From NCBI GenBank assembly GCA_000511875.1, contig AZIN01000001.1:584616-648615 (forward strand): a stretch of DNA of 64,000 nt, given 5' to 3'. Each line of letters begins with the position of its first letter. Within the stretch, counting starts at the first letter, position 1. The notes under the pieces are model-generated. The model did not search any database. It was not told where the DNA came from and worked only from the letters and a program-made list of their open reading frames with translations. The stretch is from Gammaproteobacteria bacterium MOLA455 (lineage in GTDB: Bacteria > Pseudomonadota > Gammaproteobacteria > Pseudomonadales > Porticoccaceae). This document shows positions 18,053-27,639 of the stretch, one piece after another. The position numbers and the translations under genes were made by a program.

Positions 18053-18652
18053 CTACGAGGCCATACTTTTAAGCGCCAAACGAATCAACTCACCGGCATC
18101 GCTAACCGATTCATTGGCCACGCGACTGATAATTTTCGCCGCATCCGTGGGTTTATAACCCAAGGCGATCAAGGCACTCTCAGCTTCCTGAGAAACATCT
18201 GCCTTGCCCGCATTTGAACCAGCTGCAGAACCGCCGGCGGTAGCATCCACATCACCGATCTTGTCACGCATTTCAATAAGCAGGCGCTCGGCGGTCTTTT
18301 TGCCCACACCGGGCAGCTTCACCAGAGTGGCGATATCATTATTGTGCACACAGATGGCAAAGTCATTTGCCGACATACCGGACAGAATGGCCAGAGCCAT
18401 TTTCGGGCCCACGCCATTGACCTTAATCAGATGACGAAACAGTTGACGCTCAGACTGAGTACCAAAGCCATAGAGCTGCTGCACATCCTCACGCACCACA
18501 AAATGAGTGTGCAGAGTGACAGCTTCGCCAGCCGCAGGAACACCAAAAAAGGTGTTAAGTGACACCAGCACTTCATAGCCCACGCCCTGCACATCGATCA
18601 AAAGATCCGGCGCCTGCTTTTCGATTACCTTACCCTGAAGTCGTCCAATCAT
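18053..18652 (-). CDS. ruvA: Holliday junction DNA-binding protein RuvA
   Basis: A 199-residue protein that binds four-way junctions as a tetramer and loads RuvB. The N-terminal OB fold starts MIGRLQGKVIEK, the two helix-hairpin-helix motifs are in HLIKVNGVGPKMALAIL and LVKLPGVGKKTAERLL, and the flexible C-terminal RuvB-binding domain covers about residues 155-199. It is followed by ruvB after a gap of about 90 bases. Confidence 0.95.
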   Translation of the reverse strand: MIGRLQGKVIEKQAPDLLIDVQGVGYEVLVSLNTFFGVPAAGEAVTLHTHFVVREDVQQLYGFGTQSERQLFRHLIKVNGVGPKMALAILSGMSANDFAICVHNNDIATLVKLPGVGKKTAERLLIEMRDKIGDVDATAGGSAAGSNAGKADVSQEAESALIALGYKPTDAAKIISRVANESVSDAGELIRLALKSMAS

Positions 18653-18676
18653 TTTCGCTATAAATCCTGAGTTTGT

Positions 18677-19192
18677 TTATTTGAGTCGCCCGCGGGCATA
18701 ACCTTTGGCCCCTGTTGCCGCCAGTGCTTTGGAGGTCTGAGCATGACAGAGTGCAACAGCCAGAGCATCTGCTGCATCTTCCGCTGGCGCGCTAGAGAGC
18801 TTTAATAACTGCACAATCATCATCTGCACCTGGGCTTTGTCCGCAGTACCGGTTCCGACCACAGCCAATTTAATACTCCGGGCAGAGTACTCACCGACCG
18901 AGAGCCCGGCATTTACCCCACCCACAATTGCGGCACCACGAGCCTGACCCAGTTTTAGCGCGGAACTGGCATTGTGGGATAAAAACACTTCTTCGATGCC
19001 CATTTCCTCTGGCCCATACTGCTCAACCAGCTGGCTGATACCATTAAAGATAATCTTTAAACGCTCGGGAAGTGACCCTTCGGGTAGGCGAATAATACCG
19101 CTGGTGACATAGGTCATTTTACCCGCCACGGCGTCGATAATGCCGTAGCCAGTGCGTCGTGATCCTGGGTCTATACCAATTATTCGCGTCAT
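18677..19192 (-). CDS. ruvC: Holliday junction resolvase RuvC
   Basis: A 171-residue RNase-H-fold endonuclease that cuts Holliday junctions. The catalytic acidic residues are visible: Asp 7 in [11 protein letters not shown], Glu about 66 in MGIEEVFL, and the Asp pair in [16 protein letters not shown]. It is first of ruvCAB. Upstream the usual yebC is missing and an ABC exporter is present instead. Confidence 0.95.
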   Translation of the reverse strand: MTRIIGIDPGSRRTGYGIIDAVAGKMTYVTSGIIRLPEGSLPERLKIIFNGISQLVEQYGPEEMGIEEVFLSHNASSALKLGQARGAAIVGGVNAGLSVGEYSARSIKLAVVGTGTADKAQVQMMIVQLLKLSSAPAEDAADALAVALCHAQTSKALAATGAKGYARGRLK

Positions 19193-19307
19193 ATTATTCT
19201 ATTGCTTGTCGGTGGTGAGGAGTAATGTTCGAGAGTGTTGCAATCCCCTTGCAGGGAGTCAACAACTATACACAGCTCAAAACATCCACGCGTTTATCCA
19301 AGCTTCG

Positions 19308-20504
19308 TTATTCAGCCCGCAGAGCGTCAATTGGCGTCATTTTCGCGGCGCTGGCAGCAGGCTGACTGCCGGCAAGCAACCCAATCAACATTGAAATCCC
19401 CAGCGCCCCAAGCACAATGGTCGGACTCAGAGCCACAGGCAGTGCCGGCACAAACAGATGTATAAGTAGCAGTAAAAAGGCGACCAACAGAACCCCACAG
19501 ACACCGCCAATTAGACCTAGCACCAGCGCTTCACCTAGAAACAGTAGGCGCACAGTCCGAGTAGTACCACCCAGGGCGCGCAACAGCCCTACTTCGCCGG
19601 TGCGCTCGGTAACTGTGATCATCAGAATCGTGGTGATCCCCACGGCACCCACTAGAAGCGATATAGCCCCCAGCCCGGCGCCAGCAAAGGTGAGAATACT
19701 GAGAATATTGTCCATAGTGACTAACACCTGATCCTGTGTGGTCAGAGTAAAGTCCTCAAAACCATGGCGTTCGATTAACAGTTGGCTGATCTTATCCGCC
19801 ATCGCCTCACTGGTGGATCTGGGGTTAAAAAAGATATCGATCTCCATCAAACTCTGACGATTAAACAGCTGCATACCTTTGCCCGCAGGGATAAATACCA
19901 TATCGTCGAGATCCGTGCCGAGGAATTCGCCCTTGGGCGCAACCACTCCAACAACACGAAAGCGTTCACTGCCAATGCGCACAAAACTGCCCACCGGATT
20001 GACCCCGGCGAAGAGCTCCTCTTTCACCTTGCTGCCCAACACCACAAGAGCCCGAGCGCGCTGTAAATCGTCCTGGGGTAAAAACTTTCCCTGTGCAACC
20101 TCCAGCTTCCAGGCTTTATCCGCTGCCCCGCCGACTCCGGCGACATCGGTGTAGCGGGCTCGCTGATGATATTTAACCTTGGCATTGCCCATCACCAGGG
20201 GCACCACTTCTTCCACATTGGGCATCTGACTGATGGCGGTGGCATCGCTCAGTGACAGGGGCCTGGTGGTATTGAGCAGGCCACTGAGCCCAAATGTTTC
20301 GGTCTTGCCCGGATTCACCGCGATAATATGGCTGCCAAACTGAGTGAACTCATTGAGCACAAAAACCCGCAGGCCTTCCCCGAGGGCGCTGAGTATCACC
20401 ATTGCCGCAATACCAATAGAGAAGCCAACAATGGTGAGTAAGGTTCTGGTGCGCTGCATCCACAGCGCCCTGAAAATCCAGCTGTTAGTGTCGCGAAAAT
20501 TCAT
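19308..20504 (-). CDS. MacB/FtsX-type ABC transporter permease (second)
   Basis: A 398-residue permease with an N-terminal membrane helix, a large periplasmic MacB-like core domain (about residues 45-260) and three C-terminal helices (FtsX domain, about 275-395). The conserved end of the coupling region, RTGEVGLLRALGGTTRTV, is clear. It overlaps the preceding permease by one base, so it is the last gene of a four-gene exporter operon. It probably forms a heterodimer with the other permease. The substrate is unknown. Confidence 0.85.
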   Translation of the reverse strand: MNFRDTNSWIFRALWMQRTRTLLTIVGFSIGIAAMVILSALGEGLRVFVLNEFTQFGSHIIAVNPGKTETFGLSGLLNTTRPLSLSDATAISQMPNVEEVVPLVMGNAKVKYHQRARYTDVAGVGGAADKAWKLEVAQGKFLPQDDLQRARALVVLGSKVKEELFAGVNPVGSFVRIGSERFRVVGVVAPKGEFLGTDLDDMVFIPAGKGMQLFNRQSLMEIDIFFNPRSTSEAMADKISQLLIERHGFEDFTLTTQDQVLVTMDNILSILTFAGAGLGAISLLVGAVGITTILMITVTERTGEVGLLRALGGTTRTVRLLFLGEALVLGLIGGVCGVLLVAFLLLLIHLFVPALPVALSPTIVLGALGISMLIGLLAGSQPAASAAKMTPIDALRAE

Positions 20505-21712
20505 TATTGCTGCCCTCGCAGTGCCAATACTGGATCCAATGCCGCGGCCCGTTTAGCCGGTATAACAGAAAACACCAGCCCGGTAGCAAAAGCCACCAGC
20601 AGTGAGGCGGGCACTGCCCAGACCGGTGGCTGCATAGGAAAGCTGGGCCACAGGCCCGCAAAAAGAGTAATAAGAGCAAAGGCAAAACTGATACCCGCAG
20701 CAGAACCCATAGAGATCAGCATCAATGACTCGCCGATAAAGAGTTGTTTAATCTTGCGACTGCTGGCACCTATGGCTTTTAGCAGGCCAATCTCTTGGCG
20801 TCGCTGACTCACCGAAATCAGACTGATATTCATAATCAAAATGCCCGCCACTAGCAGACTAATAGACGAAATCGCGGCGATAGCCATGGTCAGCGTCGCA
20901 AGAATATTATCGAAAGCTGCGAGCATGGAATCCTGACTAATCACGGTGACATCTTCCTCGCCGTCGTGGCGCTTGCGAATCACATTGACGATTTTGTGTT
21001 TAATTTTGTCACTGTCGGCACTGGGGGCAATATCCAGCAGAATGCGAAATAGGCTCGGGGAATCAAATAGCTGTTCAGCGGTGCGCACCGGAATCACCAG
21101 CATATCGCGCATATCCAGGCCCAGAGATTCACCGCGCTCCTCGAGCACACCAATCACCCGCATACGCCGGTCACCGACCCGCACCCAGCGACCCAGTGCG
21201 CGGCTGCTACCAAACAGTTCTCGCTTGACTTTAACCCCGAGTACAGCGACCGCCAATGGTTCGGATTCGGCGCGAGCACTGAGCAGACTTCCTGTGCCCA
21301 CCTGTAACTGTCGCACGGCAAAAAACGTGGCGGTGCTGCCCAGGGTTATAACCTCCCTAGAGAGACTGGAATGTGAAATAGTGGTGGTGCCGGCAACAAT
21401 TGGCGCCACTGCCAAAACCCCGGGAATACGCTCAAGGGCGCTGGCATCTTCCAGGGTCAGATCGCGAGGCGATGCGCCATACATCGGCGGACCGCCACCG
21501 GTAGTCTCTTTGCGTCCGGGCAGAACAATTAAGATTCGATTGCCCAGGGCTGAAAACTCGCGATCCACGTAGCCCCGAGCCCCCTCACCCAAACTGGTCA
21601 GCAGGATCACCGAGGCCACTCCTATGGCCACCGCCAGCAACATCAACACTGTGCGCACCCGATGGCGCAAAAAGACTTGCCGGTTGAATAGCAGCTGATC
21701 AATTAGTTTCAT
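20504..21712 (-). CDS. MacB/FtsX-type ABC transporter permease (first)
   Basis: A 402-residue permease with the same layout as its neighbour: helix 1 (about 22-44), a periplasmic domain (about 45-270) and three helices (about 285-395). The coupling motif is RRQEIGLLKAIGASSRKI. The pair looks like an old duplication. Its start overlaps the ATPase gene by 14 bases. Confidence 0.85.
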   Translation of the reverse strand: MKLIDQLLFNRQVFLRHRVRTVLMLLAVAIGVASVILLTSLGEGARGYVDREFSALGNRILIVLPGRKETTGGGPPMYGASPRDLTLEDASALERIPGVLAVAPIVAGTTTISHSSLSREVITLGSTATFFAVRQLQVGTGSLLSARAESEPLAVAVLGVKVKRELFGSSRALGRWVRVGDRRMRVIGVLEERGESLGLDMRDMLVIPVRTAEQLFDSPSLFRILLDIAPSADSDKIKHKIVNVIRKRHDGEEDVTVISQDSMLAAFDNILATLTMAIAAISSISLLVAGILIMNISLISVSQRRQEIGLLKAIGASSRKIKQLFIGESLMLISMGSAAGISFAFALITLFAGLWPSFPMQPPVWAVPASLLVAFATGLVFSVIPAKRAAALDPVLALRGQQ

Positions 21713-22430
21713 TATTGCTCTTTATCGTCTGATTGATATTTTCCGGCGTTAGCGAAAAGTCGCCCTGGTCTCTGTCGATCATCCCATCGACCATACGAAT
21801 ATGACGTCTGGCTCTATCACCGAGCTTCTGATCATGAGTCACTGTAATCAGAGTGATACCGTCCTGGTTGAGCCTCTCCAATACACCAATTACCTCAGCG
21901 CCAGAACGAGAGTCGAGATTACCGGTAGGCTCATCTGCCAACAGCAATCTTGGCCGCATAACAATTGCCCTCGCTATAGCCACACGCTGCAACTGGCCAC
22001 CAGATAGCTGATTGGGTTTGTGAGAGGCGCGGTCAGAGAGACCCACCATGGCCAATACATCCGCCACTGCGCTGCGCCGCTGTTTTAGTGATCGTCCCGC
22101 CAGCATCATCGGCAGCTCAATATTTTCGAAGGCGGTGAGCCGATTAATCAGATGAAAGGATTGAAAAATAAACCCGATATTCGCACCTCGCAGATGGGCA
22201 CGGCGCTCTTCATTAAGTTCTTCAGTGGCAATCTGATCAAACCAGTAGCGCCCAGAATCGGGACGATCGAGCAGCCCAATCATGTTCAATAATGTCGACT
22301 TGCCCGAACCTGACGGACCCATAACGCTAAGGTACTCACCAGACTCTATGTCCAAGCTCACATCAGCCAGTGCGCGCAGCGGCGAATCACCCACCTGATA
22401 GGTCTTATTAATCTTCTCTAGTTTGATCAT
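21699..22430 (-). CDS. ABC transporter ATPase (MacB/LolD type)
   Basis: A 243-residue nucleotide-binding subunit. Walker A is [12 protein letters not shown] (about residues 38-49), the signature is [14 protein letters not shown], Walker B is [13 protein letters not shown], and the H-loop is TVTHDQ. The closest family is MacB/LolD/YknY, which powers mechanotransmission rather than classical transport. It overlaps the adaptor gene by four bases (ATGA). Confidence 0.92.
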   Translation of the reverse strand: MIKLEKINKTYQVGDSPLRALADVSLDIESGEYLSVMGPSGSGKSTLLNMIGLLDRPDSGRYWFDQIATEELNEERRAHLRGANIGFIFQSFHLINRLTAFENIELPMMLAGRSLKQRRSAVADVLAMVGLSDRASHKPNQLSGGQLQRVAIARAIVMRPRLLLADEPTGNLDSRSGAEVIGVLERLNQDGITLITVTHDQKLGDRARRHIRMVDGMIDRDQGDFSLTPENINQTIKSNNETN

Positions 22431-23563
22431 GGCGCGTCGACAACCCGAACCTCAGCGCCATCAACCACCGCCTGAGTGCCTATATTGCCAATGATTCGAT
22501 CGCCTTCTAAGGCGCCGCTGATCACTTCGCTAAAGTGCCAGTTAGACAGCCCCAACACTAGCTCACGGCGCTCAACACGACCGTCTTGATTGACCATCAG
22601 CACAAATTTCTCATCCACCAACATTTCTGTGGGGACTCTCAAAGCTGAGCTTTTGGCATCCAAAATAATGTCCATATCGGCGCTATAACCGGCCAATAGA
22701 ACCGGCATCTGCTCATCACTATCGAGCTCGGCTTCCACCTCAACCGTGCGCGCCTGCTTTTCTAAATCCAGCACATAGGTGGAAATACGTCTGACCACTG
22801 CCGGAAAGTTGCGCTCGCGAAAGGCATCCATAGTGACGCGAACTGGCATGCCTACAGCGACTTGAGAGGCATCCACTTCATCTATGGGTGCGCTGATGTA
22901 ATGGCAATTGTCTGTGAGCAGGTCAATGGCCGGAGGCGTCTGAACCCCAGGTGGCGACGGCGTGGAAAACTCCCCCAGCTCGCCGGTGACTTCGGCAACT
23001 CGCCCGGCAAAGGGAGCGTGAAGATAGGTCTGAGCTAACACCGCCTCGGCCAATTTGACACTGGCTTTGGCCTGCGCAATCCTGGCCTTGGCAGCTTCAC
23101 AGGCCGCCGCGCTGGAATTGGACTTAGCCAAAGCGAGATCGGCACGCTCAGAGGAAACCAGTTTTTTGTCCAGCAGTGCCGTCAAACGCTCAGACTCATG
23201 GCGGTCCGAGGTAGAGCCTATACAGATGCTCTGCCGCTCTTTAACCAGAGCTCTGGCTGTTGCCTTGGCTTGCTCCACCTGGGCTCTGCGATCATCGTTC
23301 CACAGTGACATTAACAACTGCCCTTCGCTAACCTCTTGCCCCTCATGCACATAGAGCTCTGCGATCTGACCACCGATGGGCAGTGACAATTTTGAACGCT
23401 GGCAGGCTTTTACGGTTCCGGCTCTGGTGTTAGAGACGCTGTTCTCCACCAACCCCAGAGAGAGTTCCACCAGATGCACCTCTGGACGTGTGGGCCGCGA
23501 AAGAAAGTAAACAAGCGCGATCAACAAACTCAGCGCCGCGATCCAAATCCATCTGCTTTTCAT
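22427..23563 (-). CDS. Periplasmic adaptor (HlyD/MacA-like) of an ABC exporter
   Basis: A 378-residue membrane fusion protein. An N-terminal anchor helix (about residues 5-22) is followed by a split lipoyl domain, an alpha-hairpin (about 95-190, Lys/Ala/Glu-rich) and beta-barrel domains. It should bridge the permeases to an outer-membrane channel, which is not encoded nearby. First gene of the operon. Confidence 0.85.
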   Translation of the reverse strand: MKSRWIWIAALSLLIALVYFLSRPTRPEVHLVELSLGLVENSVSNTRAGTVKACQRSKLSLPIGGQIAELYVHEGQEVSEGQLLMSLWNDDRRAQVEQAKATARALVKERQSICIGSTSDRHESERLTALLDKKLVSSERADLALAKSNSSAAACEAAKARIAQAKASVKLAEAVLAQTYLHAPFAGRVAEVTGELGEFSTPSPPGVQTPPAIDLLTDNCHYISAPIDEVDASQVAVGMPVRVTMDAFRERNFPAVVRRISTYVLDLEKQARTVEVEAELDSDEQMPVLLAGYSADMDIILDAKSSALRVPTEMLVDEKFVLMVNQDGRVERRELVLGLSNWHFSEVISGALEGDRIIGNIGTQAVVDGAEVRVVDAP

Positions 23564-23738
23564 AGTCCTACCTCTTTAGTGGTGATGCTATAAAAAGTAG
23601 TAAAGCGCAGTCGAGATTTCTATTGCATTGGCGCGGCGAGGCTAACATTTGACTGTTGAATACTGATTGACTGACACAGAACAATCACAAAGCAAATTCG
23701 ACGCTATAAAAAGGCGAATTTGGGGAAAAATTTGAGGC

Positions 23739-23771
23739 AAAAAAAAGCCCCTTGGTGCAATACCAAGGGGC
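23739..23771 (-). terminator. Rho-independent terminator after the AAPKAK-repeat gene
   Basis: A perfect 10 bp stem (GCCCCTTGGT/ACCAAGGGGC) with a 5-base loop, followed on the minus strand by a run of seven T. It lies about 30 bases after the repeat-protein stop codon and separates it from the exporter operon. Confidence 0.9.
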
Positions 23772-23799
23772 CTTATTTATAGCGGTAACGTTCAGTCGC

Positions 23800-24315
23800 C
23801 TAGTCGTCAGCTTTGTTTTCGGCTTTGGCTTTAGGGGCAGCCTTAGCTTTTGGTGCCGCTTTCGCCTTCGGAGCAGCCTTGGCTTTAGGCGCAGCTTTGG
23901 CTTTAGGCGCAGCTTTAGCCTTGGGAGCCGCCTTGGCTTTAGGCGCAGCTTTTTTGGCCGGTGCTTTTTTCTCAGCTGGAGCTGCTTCAGCAGCGGGCTC
24001 TTCTGCTACGGGCTCTTCTATTGCGGGCTCTGCAGACGCTTCTTCGGCTACCGGCTCTTCTTGCGCCGCGGGCGCTTCTTGGGCCGCAGGCTCTTCTTGC
24101 GCCGCGGGCGCATCCACTACTTCAGATGTAGCTTCTACCACCTCTTCGACAACAGGTGCTGGAGTCGGTGCGGCTTTTTTAACCAACCCTTCGGCCTGCA
24201 AAATAGCGACTTTATCGTCGCCATTGACCCAGTTGTGCTCGCGATTCTTAACTGCAAAACGACCAGAGCCCTTTTGATACACTGTATATTCTTTTGTTCT
24301 TTTAATAACTTTCAT
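23800..24315 (-). CDS. Small conserved domain with Glu/Ala linker and AAPKAK-repeat tail
   Basis: A 171-residue protein in three parts. Residues 1-47 are a compact domain (MKVIKRTKEYTVYQKGSGRF...) that I have seen as a short conserved protein in related bacteria but cannot assign. Residues about 48-115 are acidic and Pro/Ala/Glu-rich. Residues about 122-163 are seven exact AAPKAK hexapeptides, encoded by an 18 bp tandem repeat at 23824-23949. The basic tail resembles histone-H1/AlgP-type tails that bind nucleic acid. A nucleoid or RNA-binding role is inference. The codons vary among repeats at third positions, so the repeat is kept at protein level. Confidence 0.8.
   Translation of the reverse strand: MKVIKRTKEYTVYQKGSGRFAVKNREHNWVNGDDKVAILQAEGLVKKAAPTPAPVVEEVVEATSEVVDAPAAQEEPAAQEAPAAQEEPVAEEASAEPAIEEPVAEEPAAEAAPAEKKAPAKKAAPKAKAAPKAKAAPKAKAAPKAKAAPKAKAAPKAKAAPKAKAENKADD
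23824..23949 (-). repeat. Seven 18 bp coding repeats (AAPKAK)
   Basis: Seven units in frame inside the preceding gene. The bases differ mainly at synonymous positions while the encoded hexapeptide is unchanged, which suggests selection on the protein sequence or gene conversion with drift. Copy number is likely to vary between strains. Confidence 0.8.
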
Positions 24316-24440
24316 CGCTACTTCCTCTTCTGATTACTCGCTTGAATTTATAGTATTTTACAAACCTACCTCTTGCTTAAATCCGATCTAGATACTAAGT
24401 CAATTTCTCCGGAACAGAGTCCGAACTCTCTGCGTTGATA

Positions 24441-24461
24441 CAGAGCTGCGGCACAGCTCTG
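24441..24461. other. Perfect 8 bp hairpin downstream of aspS
   Basis: CAGAGCTG and CAGCTCTG pair around a 5-base loop. It lies between aspS and the AAPKAK gene, about 140 bases after the aspS stop, without a T-run on either strand. Its role is unclear (a processing site or a weak terminator). Confidence 0.35.
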
Positions 24462-24597
24462 CGTCTTTGCAATCTTCAAAGTGTCTTCTAATCAAAGGTA
24501 CTACCAGCCTGCAATATCCTACAAGCTGGCAATCCAAGTCAATAGCAGGTTAAAACTCTTAATATTGACAGTCAGGATTTACAGTCAGGCTTCAATA

Positions 24598-26373
24598 CTA
24601 AGCACTGGGCTCTTTAGTGCGCAGCTTGATACTCAGGTCACGCAGCTGGTTGTTATCCACCACGCCAGGGGCATCAGTGAGCAGACAGGCAGCAGACTGT
24701 GTTTTCGGGAAAGCAATCACGTCGCGAATAGAGTCAGCGCCGCTCATCAGCATCATCAGACGATCGAGACCAAAGGCCAAGCCACCGTGCGGGGGAGCAC
24801 CATGCTTCAGTGCGTCCAACAGAAAGCCAAACTTTTCGCGCTGTTCTTCGGCATTAATACCCAACACGTCGAAGACTGTCTGCTGCATGTTCTGATCATG
24901 GATACGAATCGATCCACCACCCAACTCACAGCCATTGAGAACCATATCGTAAGCGCGAGACAGAGCCCCTGCCGGATTAGCTTTAAGCTCTTCTTCAGTA
25001 CATGAAGGCGCAGTGAACGGATGGTGCAATGGTGTCAGGGCGCCAGAATCAGTGACTTCAAACATGGGGAATTCAATCACCCACATCGGTGCCCAGGCAC
25101 AGGTATAGAGATCCAGATCCGCGCCTACTTTACAGCGCAGCGCACCCAGCGCCTCTGAAACAATCGAAGACTTGTCGGCACCAAAGAAAACGATATCGCC
25201 ATTCTTGGCATCGAGACGCTGCATAATATCCATGGTTACTTCGTCACCGAGGAATTTAATAATCGGCGACTGTAAACCTTCTACACCATTCTCAATGGCA
25301 TTGACCTTAATCCAAGCCAGACCTTTGGCACCGTAGATGCTGACAAACTTGGTGTACTCGTCGATTTTCTTGCGCGAAATCTCTGCGCCTCCAGTCACTT
25401 TTAATGCAGTAACCCGACAGGCTGGATCATTGGCTGGACCCGAAAAGACTTTAAATTCAATGTCTTTAAGCAGATCTTTGATCTCGACCAGCTCCAGGGG
25501 AATACGTAAATCTGGTTTGTCCGAACCGTATTTGTGCATAGCATCGGCATAGGTCATGCGCGGGAAGCGTTCAAAATCCACACCCATATGCTCAGAAAAA
25601 ATACCGCGAATCATAGTTTCAGTGGTCGACATAATGTCCTCTTCATCAACAAAAGAGGCCTCTATATCAATCTGGGTGAATTCTGGCTGACGATCGGCGC
25701 GCAGATCTTCATCGCGAAAACATTTGGCAATCTGGTAGTAGCGATCAAATCCGGCGACCATCAACAACTGCTTGAACAGCTGCGGCGATTGCGGCATAGC
25801 GAAAAACTGTCCGGGATGAGTTCGCGAAGGAATCAAATAATCACGTGCCCCCTCTGGAGTGGCTCTGGTCATAATCGGCGTTTCTATATCTAAAAAGCCA
25901 TCGTCTACAAGGTAATTGCGAATAGAGGAACTAATCTTGGAGCGGAAGCGCAGGCTGTTCTGCATCTCTTTGCGACGCAGATCCATGTAGCGATACTTGA
26001 GTCTGACATCTTCACCGACGGTGACATGATCATCTAACTGGAACGGCGGCGTCACTGCGCTGTTAAGGATTTCCATGGCGGTGCCATAGACTTCGATCTC
26101 ACCGGTAGCCATATTGCTGTTGACTGTCGCAGCACTACGAGCACGGACTATACCTGTGACTTTTAGTACATATTCAGAGCGAACACTGTCGGCCTGCTCA
26201 AAGAACTCACCAGCATCGGGATCAAATACCACCTGCACAATGCCTTCGCGATCGCGCAGGTCGACAAAGATAACGCCACCGTGATCGCGGCGACGATCCA
26301 CCCAGCCGCAAAGTGTCACTTCTTGATCAATATGTTCGCTGGTGAATAATCCACAATAGTTAGATCGATACAT
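24598..26373 (-). CDS. aspS: Aspartyl-tRNA synthetase
   Basis: A 591-residue class IIb synthetase of bacterial type. An N-terminal OB-fold anticodon-binding domain (about residues 1-110), the class II core with motif 2 [18 protein letters not shown], a GAD insertion domain (about 290-420) and motif 3 [11 protein letters not shown] are all present. It is of the size seen in organisms where AspRS may also charge tRNA-Asn; that cannot be decided here. It precedes the ruv-tol block as in Pseudomonas, but with five genes in between. Confidence 0.96.
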   Translation of the reverse strand: MYRSNYCGLFTSEHIDQEVTLCGWVDRRRDHGGVIFVDLRDREGIVQVVFDPDAGEFFEQADSVRSEYVLKVTGIVRARSAATVNSNMATGEIEVYGTAMEILNSAVTPPFQLDDHVTVGEDVRLKYRYMDLRRKEMQNSLRFRSKISSSIRNYLVDDGFLDIETPIMTRATPEGARDYLIPSRTHPGQFFAMPQSPQLFKQLLMVAGFDRYYQIAKCFRDEDLRADRQPEFTQIDIEASFVDEEDIMSTTETMIRGIFSEHMGVDFERFPRMTYADAMHKYGSDKPDLRIPLELVEIKDLLKDIEFKVFSGPANDPACRVTALKVTGGAEISRKKIDEYTKFVSIYGAKGLAWIKVNAIENGVEGLQSPIIKFLGDEVTMDIMQRLDAKNGDIVFFGADKSSIVSEALGALRCKVGADLDLYTCAWAPMWVIEFPMFEVTDSGALTPLHHPFTAPSCTEEELKANPAGALSRAYDMVLNGCELGGGSIRIHDQNMQQTVFDVLGINAEEQREKFGFLLDALKHGAPPHGGLAFGLDRLMMLMSGADSIRDVIAFPKTQSAACLLTDAPGVVDNNQLRDLSIKLRTKEPSA

Positions 26374-26453
26374 CTGTTGTCTTTCCCTACTCTAATTTGC
26401 TTTGGTTAAATTTAGATGAGTTCTTACATTAAGCTCGTAAAATACGCGCCGAT

Positions 26454-26705
26454 TTAAGAGCTACTGGCATCAGTAGTAGATGTCTTGGAGCCACCACCAC
26501 TGTCGCTAAGATTCTTTTTGTTACCGGTTTTAAAGTCGGTCTCATACCAACCGCTTCCACTGAGGCGAAAGCCTGCCGCGGACAGCTGTTTTTTAAGCTC
26601 GGGTTTTCCACAGGCTGGACAATCAACCAGCCTGTCATCACTCATTTTTTGTATGGCTTCGAGCTCATGCTCACAGGCCGCGCAACGATAGTCATAGATG
26701 GGCAT
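26454..26705 (-). CDS. FmdB-family zinc ribbon protein
   Basis: An 83-residue protein with the FmdB/CxxC zinc ribbon at its N-terminus (MPIYDYRCAACEHELEAIQK; second pair CPACG), a short conserved segment (LKKQLSAAGFRLSGSGWYETDF) and a Ser/Thr/Gly-rich tail. FmdB proteins are small putative regulators of unknown mechanism, often placed upstream of aspS as here. The ATG at 26705 is preceded by AGGA. Confidence 0.88.
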   Translation of the reverse strand: MPIYDYRCAACEHELEAIQKMSDDRLVDCPACGKPELKKQLSAAGFRLSGSGWYETDFKTGNKKNLSDSGGGSKTSTTDASSS

Positions 26706-27019
26706 AGATTTGTTTCCTAACACTATAAGACGCTAAAAGTAAGCTTATTCAGTAGCCGCAAACGGTCGAGATATTTTAAATATCAAACTTAATGACGCGC
26801 TACCGGGCCGAAAAAGCGTCGCATTATACCCCAGCGCTAGCACTTGTAGAATGGCCGCAGATAAGCTGAGCCCGCCGGAGATTAAAAAAAACACGAAAAA
26901 CATTGCCATTTTTGGCAATACCGGAAAACAGCGGCTATAAATGATTGCGAGGCTCTGCTGGCCGCTGGTCGCAATACAGCAGGGATGAAATCGGATTTAC
27001 GTTTATAAAGGACAATGTG
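26706..27019. other. Intergenic region between fmdB-like and HU-like genes
   Basis: A divergent promoter region. It contains a 7 bp palindrome GATATTT-T-AAATATC (26770-26784) about 65 bases upstream of the FmdB gene and a small hairpin TTGCCA-TTTT-TGGCAA (26903-26918). Either could be a regulatory site. Nothing else was recognised. Confidence 0.4.
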
Positions 27020-27583
27020 ATGGCTGTTAAGAAAGGATCTGCGAAAGCAACCTCAACTGCAAAAAAGGCTAAAAAGTCGGTAAAGGGAAAGACTCTATCC
27101 GCGGCTAAAAAAACTACCAGTGTTAAAAAATCTGCTGTGAAAAAAGCCCCCAAAAAAGCTACTGCGAAGAAGGCTGTAGCGAAGAAGCCCCTGGCCAAAA
27201 AGACCGTAGCCAAAAAGCGTGTAACGAAAAAAGCGCCAGCACAGAGCGCAGCAACAGCTAAAAAAGCCACAGCTGTCCGCGAACGCTATAGCAAGACTCA
27301 AATCATCAGTGAACTGGCCGCCAACTCAGACTTAACACGCAAACAAGTCAACACTCTGCTCACTGAACTAGCCACACTAGTAGAACGGCATGTTAAAAAG
27401 CGCTCCGTGGGCGAATTTGTTCTAGCTGGTCTGATTAAAATTCACACCGTAAAACGACCCGCCAAGAGAGCCTACAAAGGCATCAACCCCTTCACCGGCA
27501 AAGAAACCACCTTTAAGGCACGCCCTGCTTCAGTCGCAGTGAAAGTGCACGCCCTAAAAGGTCTAAAGGACATGGCGCAGTAA
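27020..27583 (+). CDS. HU-like protein with histone-H1-like Lys/Ala tail
   Basis: A 187-residue DNA-binding protein. Residues about 1-90 are almost only Lys, Ala, Thr, Ser and Val, like eukaryotic H1 or AlgP tails. Residues about 95-187 form an HU/IHF-like domain (YSKTQIISELAANSDLTRKQV; GINPFTGKETTFKARPASVAVK). It probably compacts or bridges DNA in the nucleoid. The start at 27020 has AAAGGACA eight bases upstream; the longer frame from 26945 adds an unrelated N-terminus. Its tail composition parallels the AAPKAK protein on the other side of aspS. Confidence 0.85.
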   Translation: MAVKKGSAKATSTAKKAKKSVKGKTLSAAKKTTSVKKSAVKKAPKKATAKKAVAKKPLAKKTVAKKRVTKKAPAQSAATAKKATAVRERYSKTQIISELAANSDLTRKQVNTLLTELATLVERHVKKRSVGEFVLAGLIKIHTVKRPAKRAYKGINPFTGKETTFKARPASVAVKVHALKGLKDMAQ

Positions 27584-27639
27584 TCTCCGCCACATCTGAC
27601 GCCAATCAAGGCTGCTAACAAAAAGCTGCTAACAAAAGG

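Noticed and set aside
23752-24333. Phe/Arg/Gly-rich and Ala/Gly-rich frames opposite the AAPKAK gene
   Set aside because: Mirror readings of the coding repeat; the minus-strand frame has the ribosome-proximal conserved domain and the terminator.
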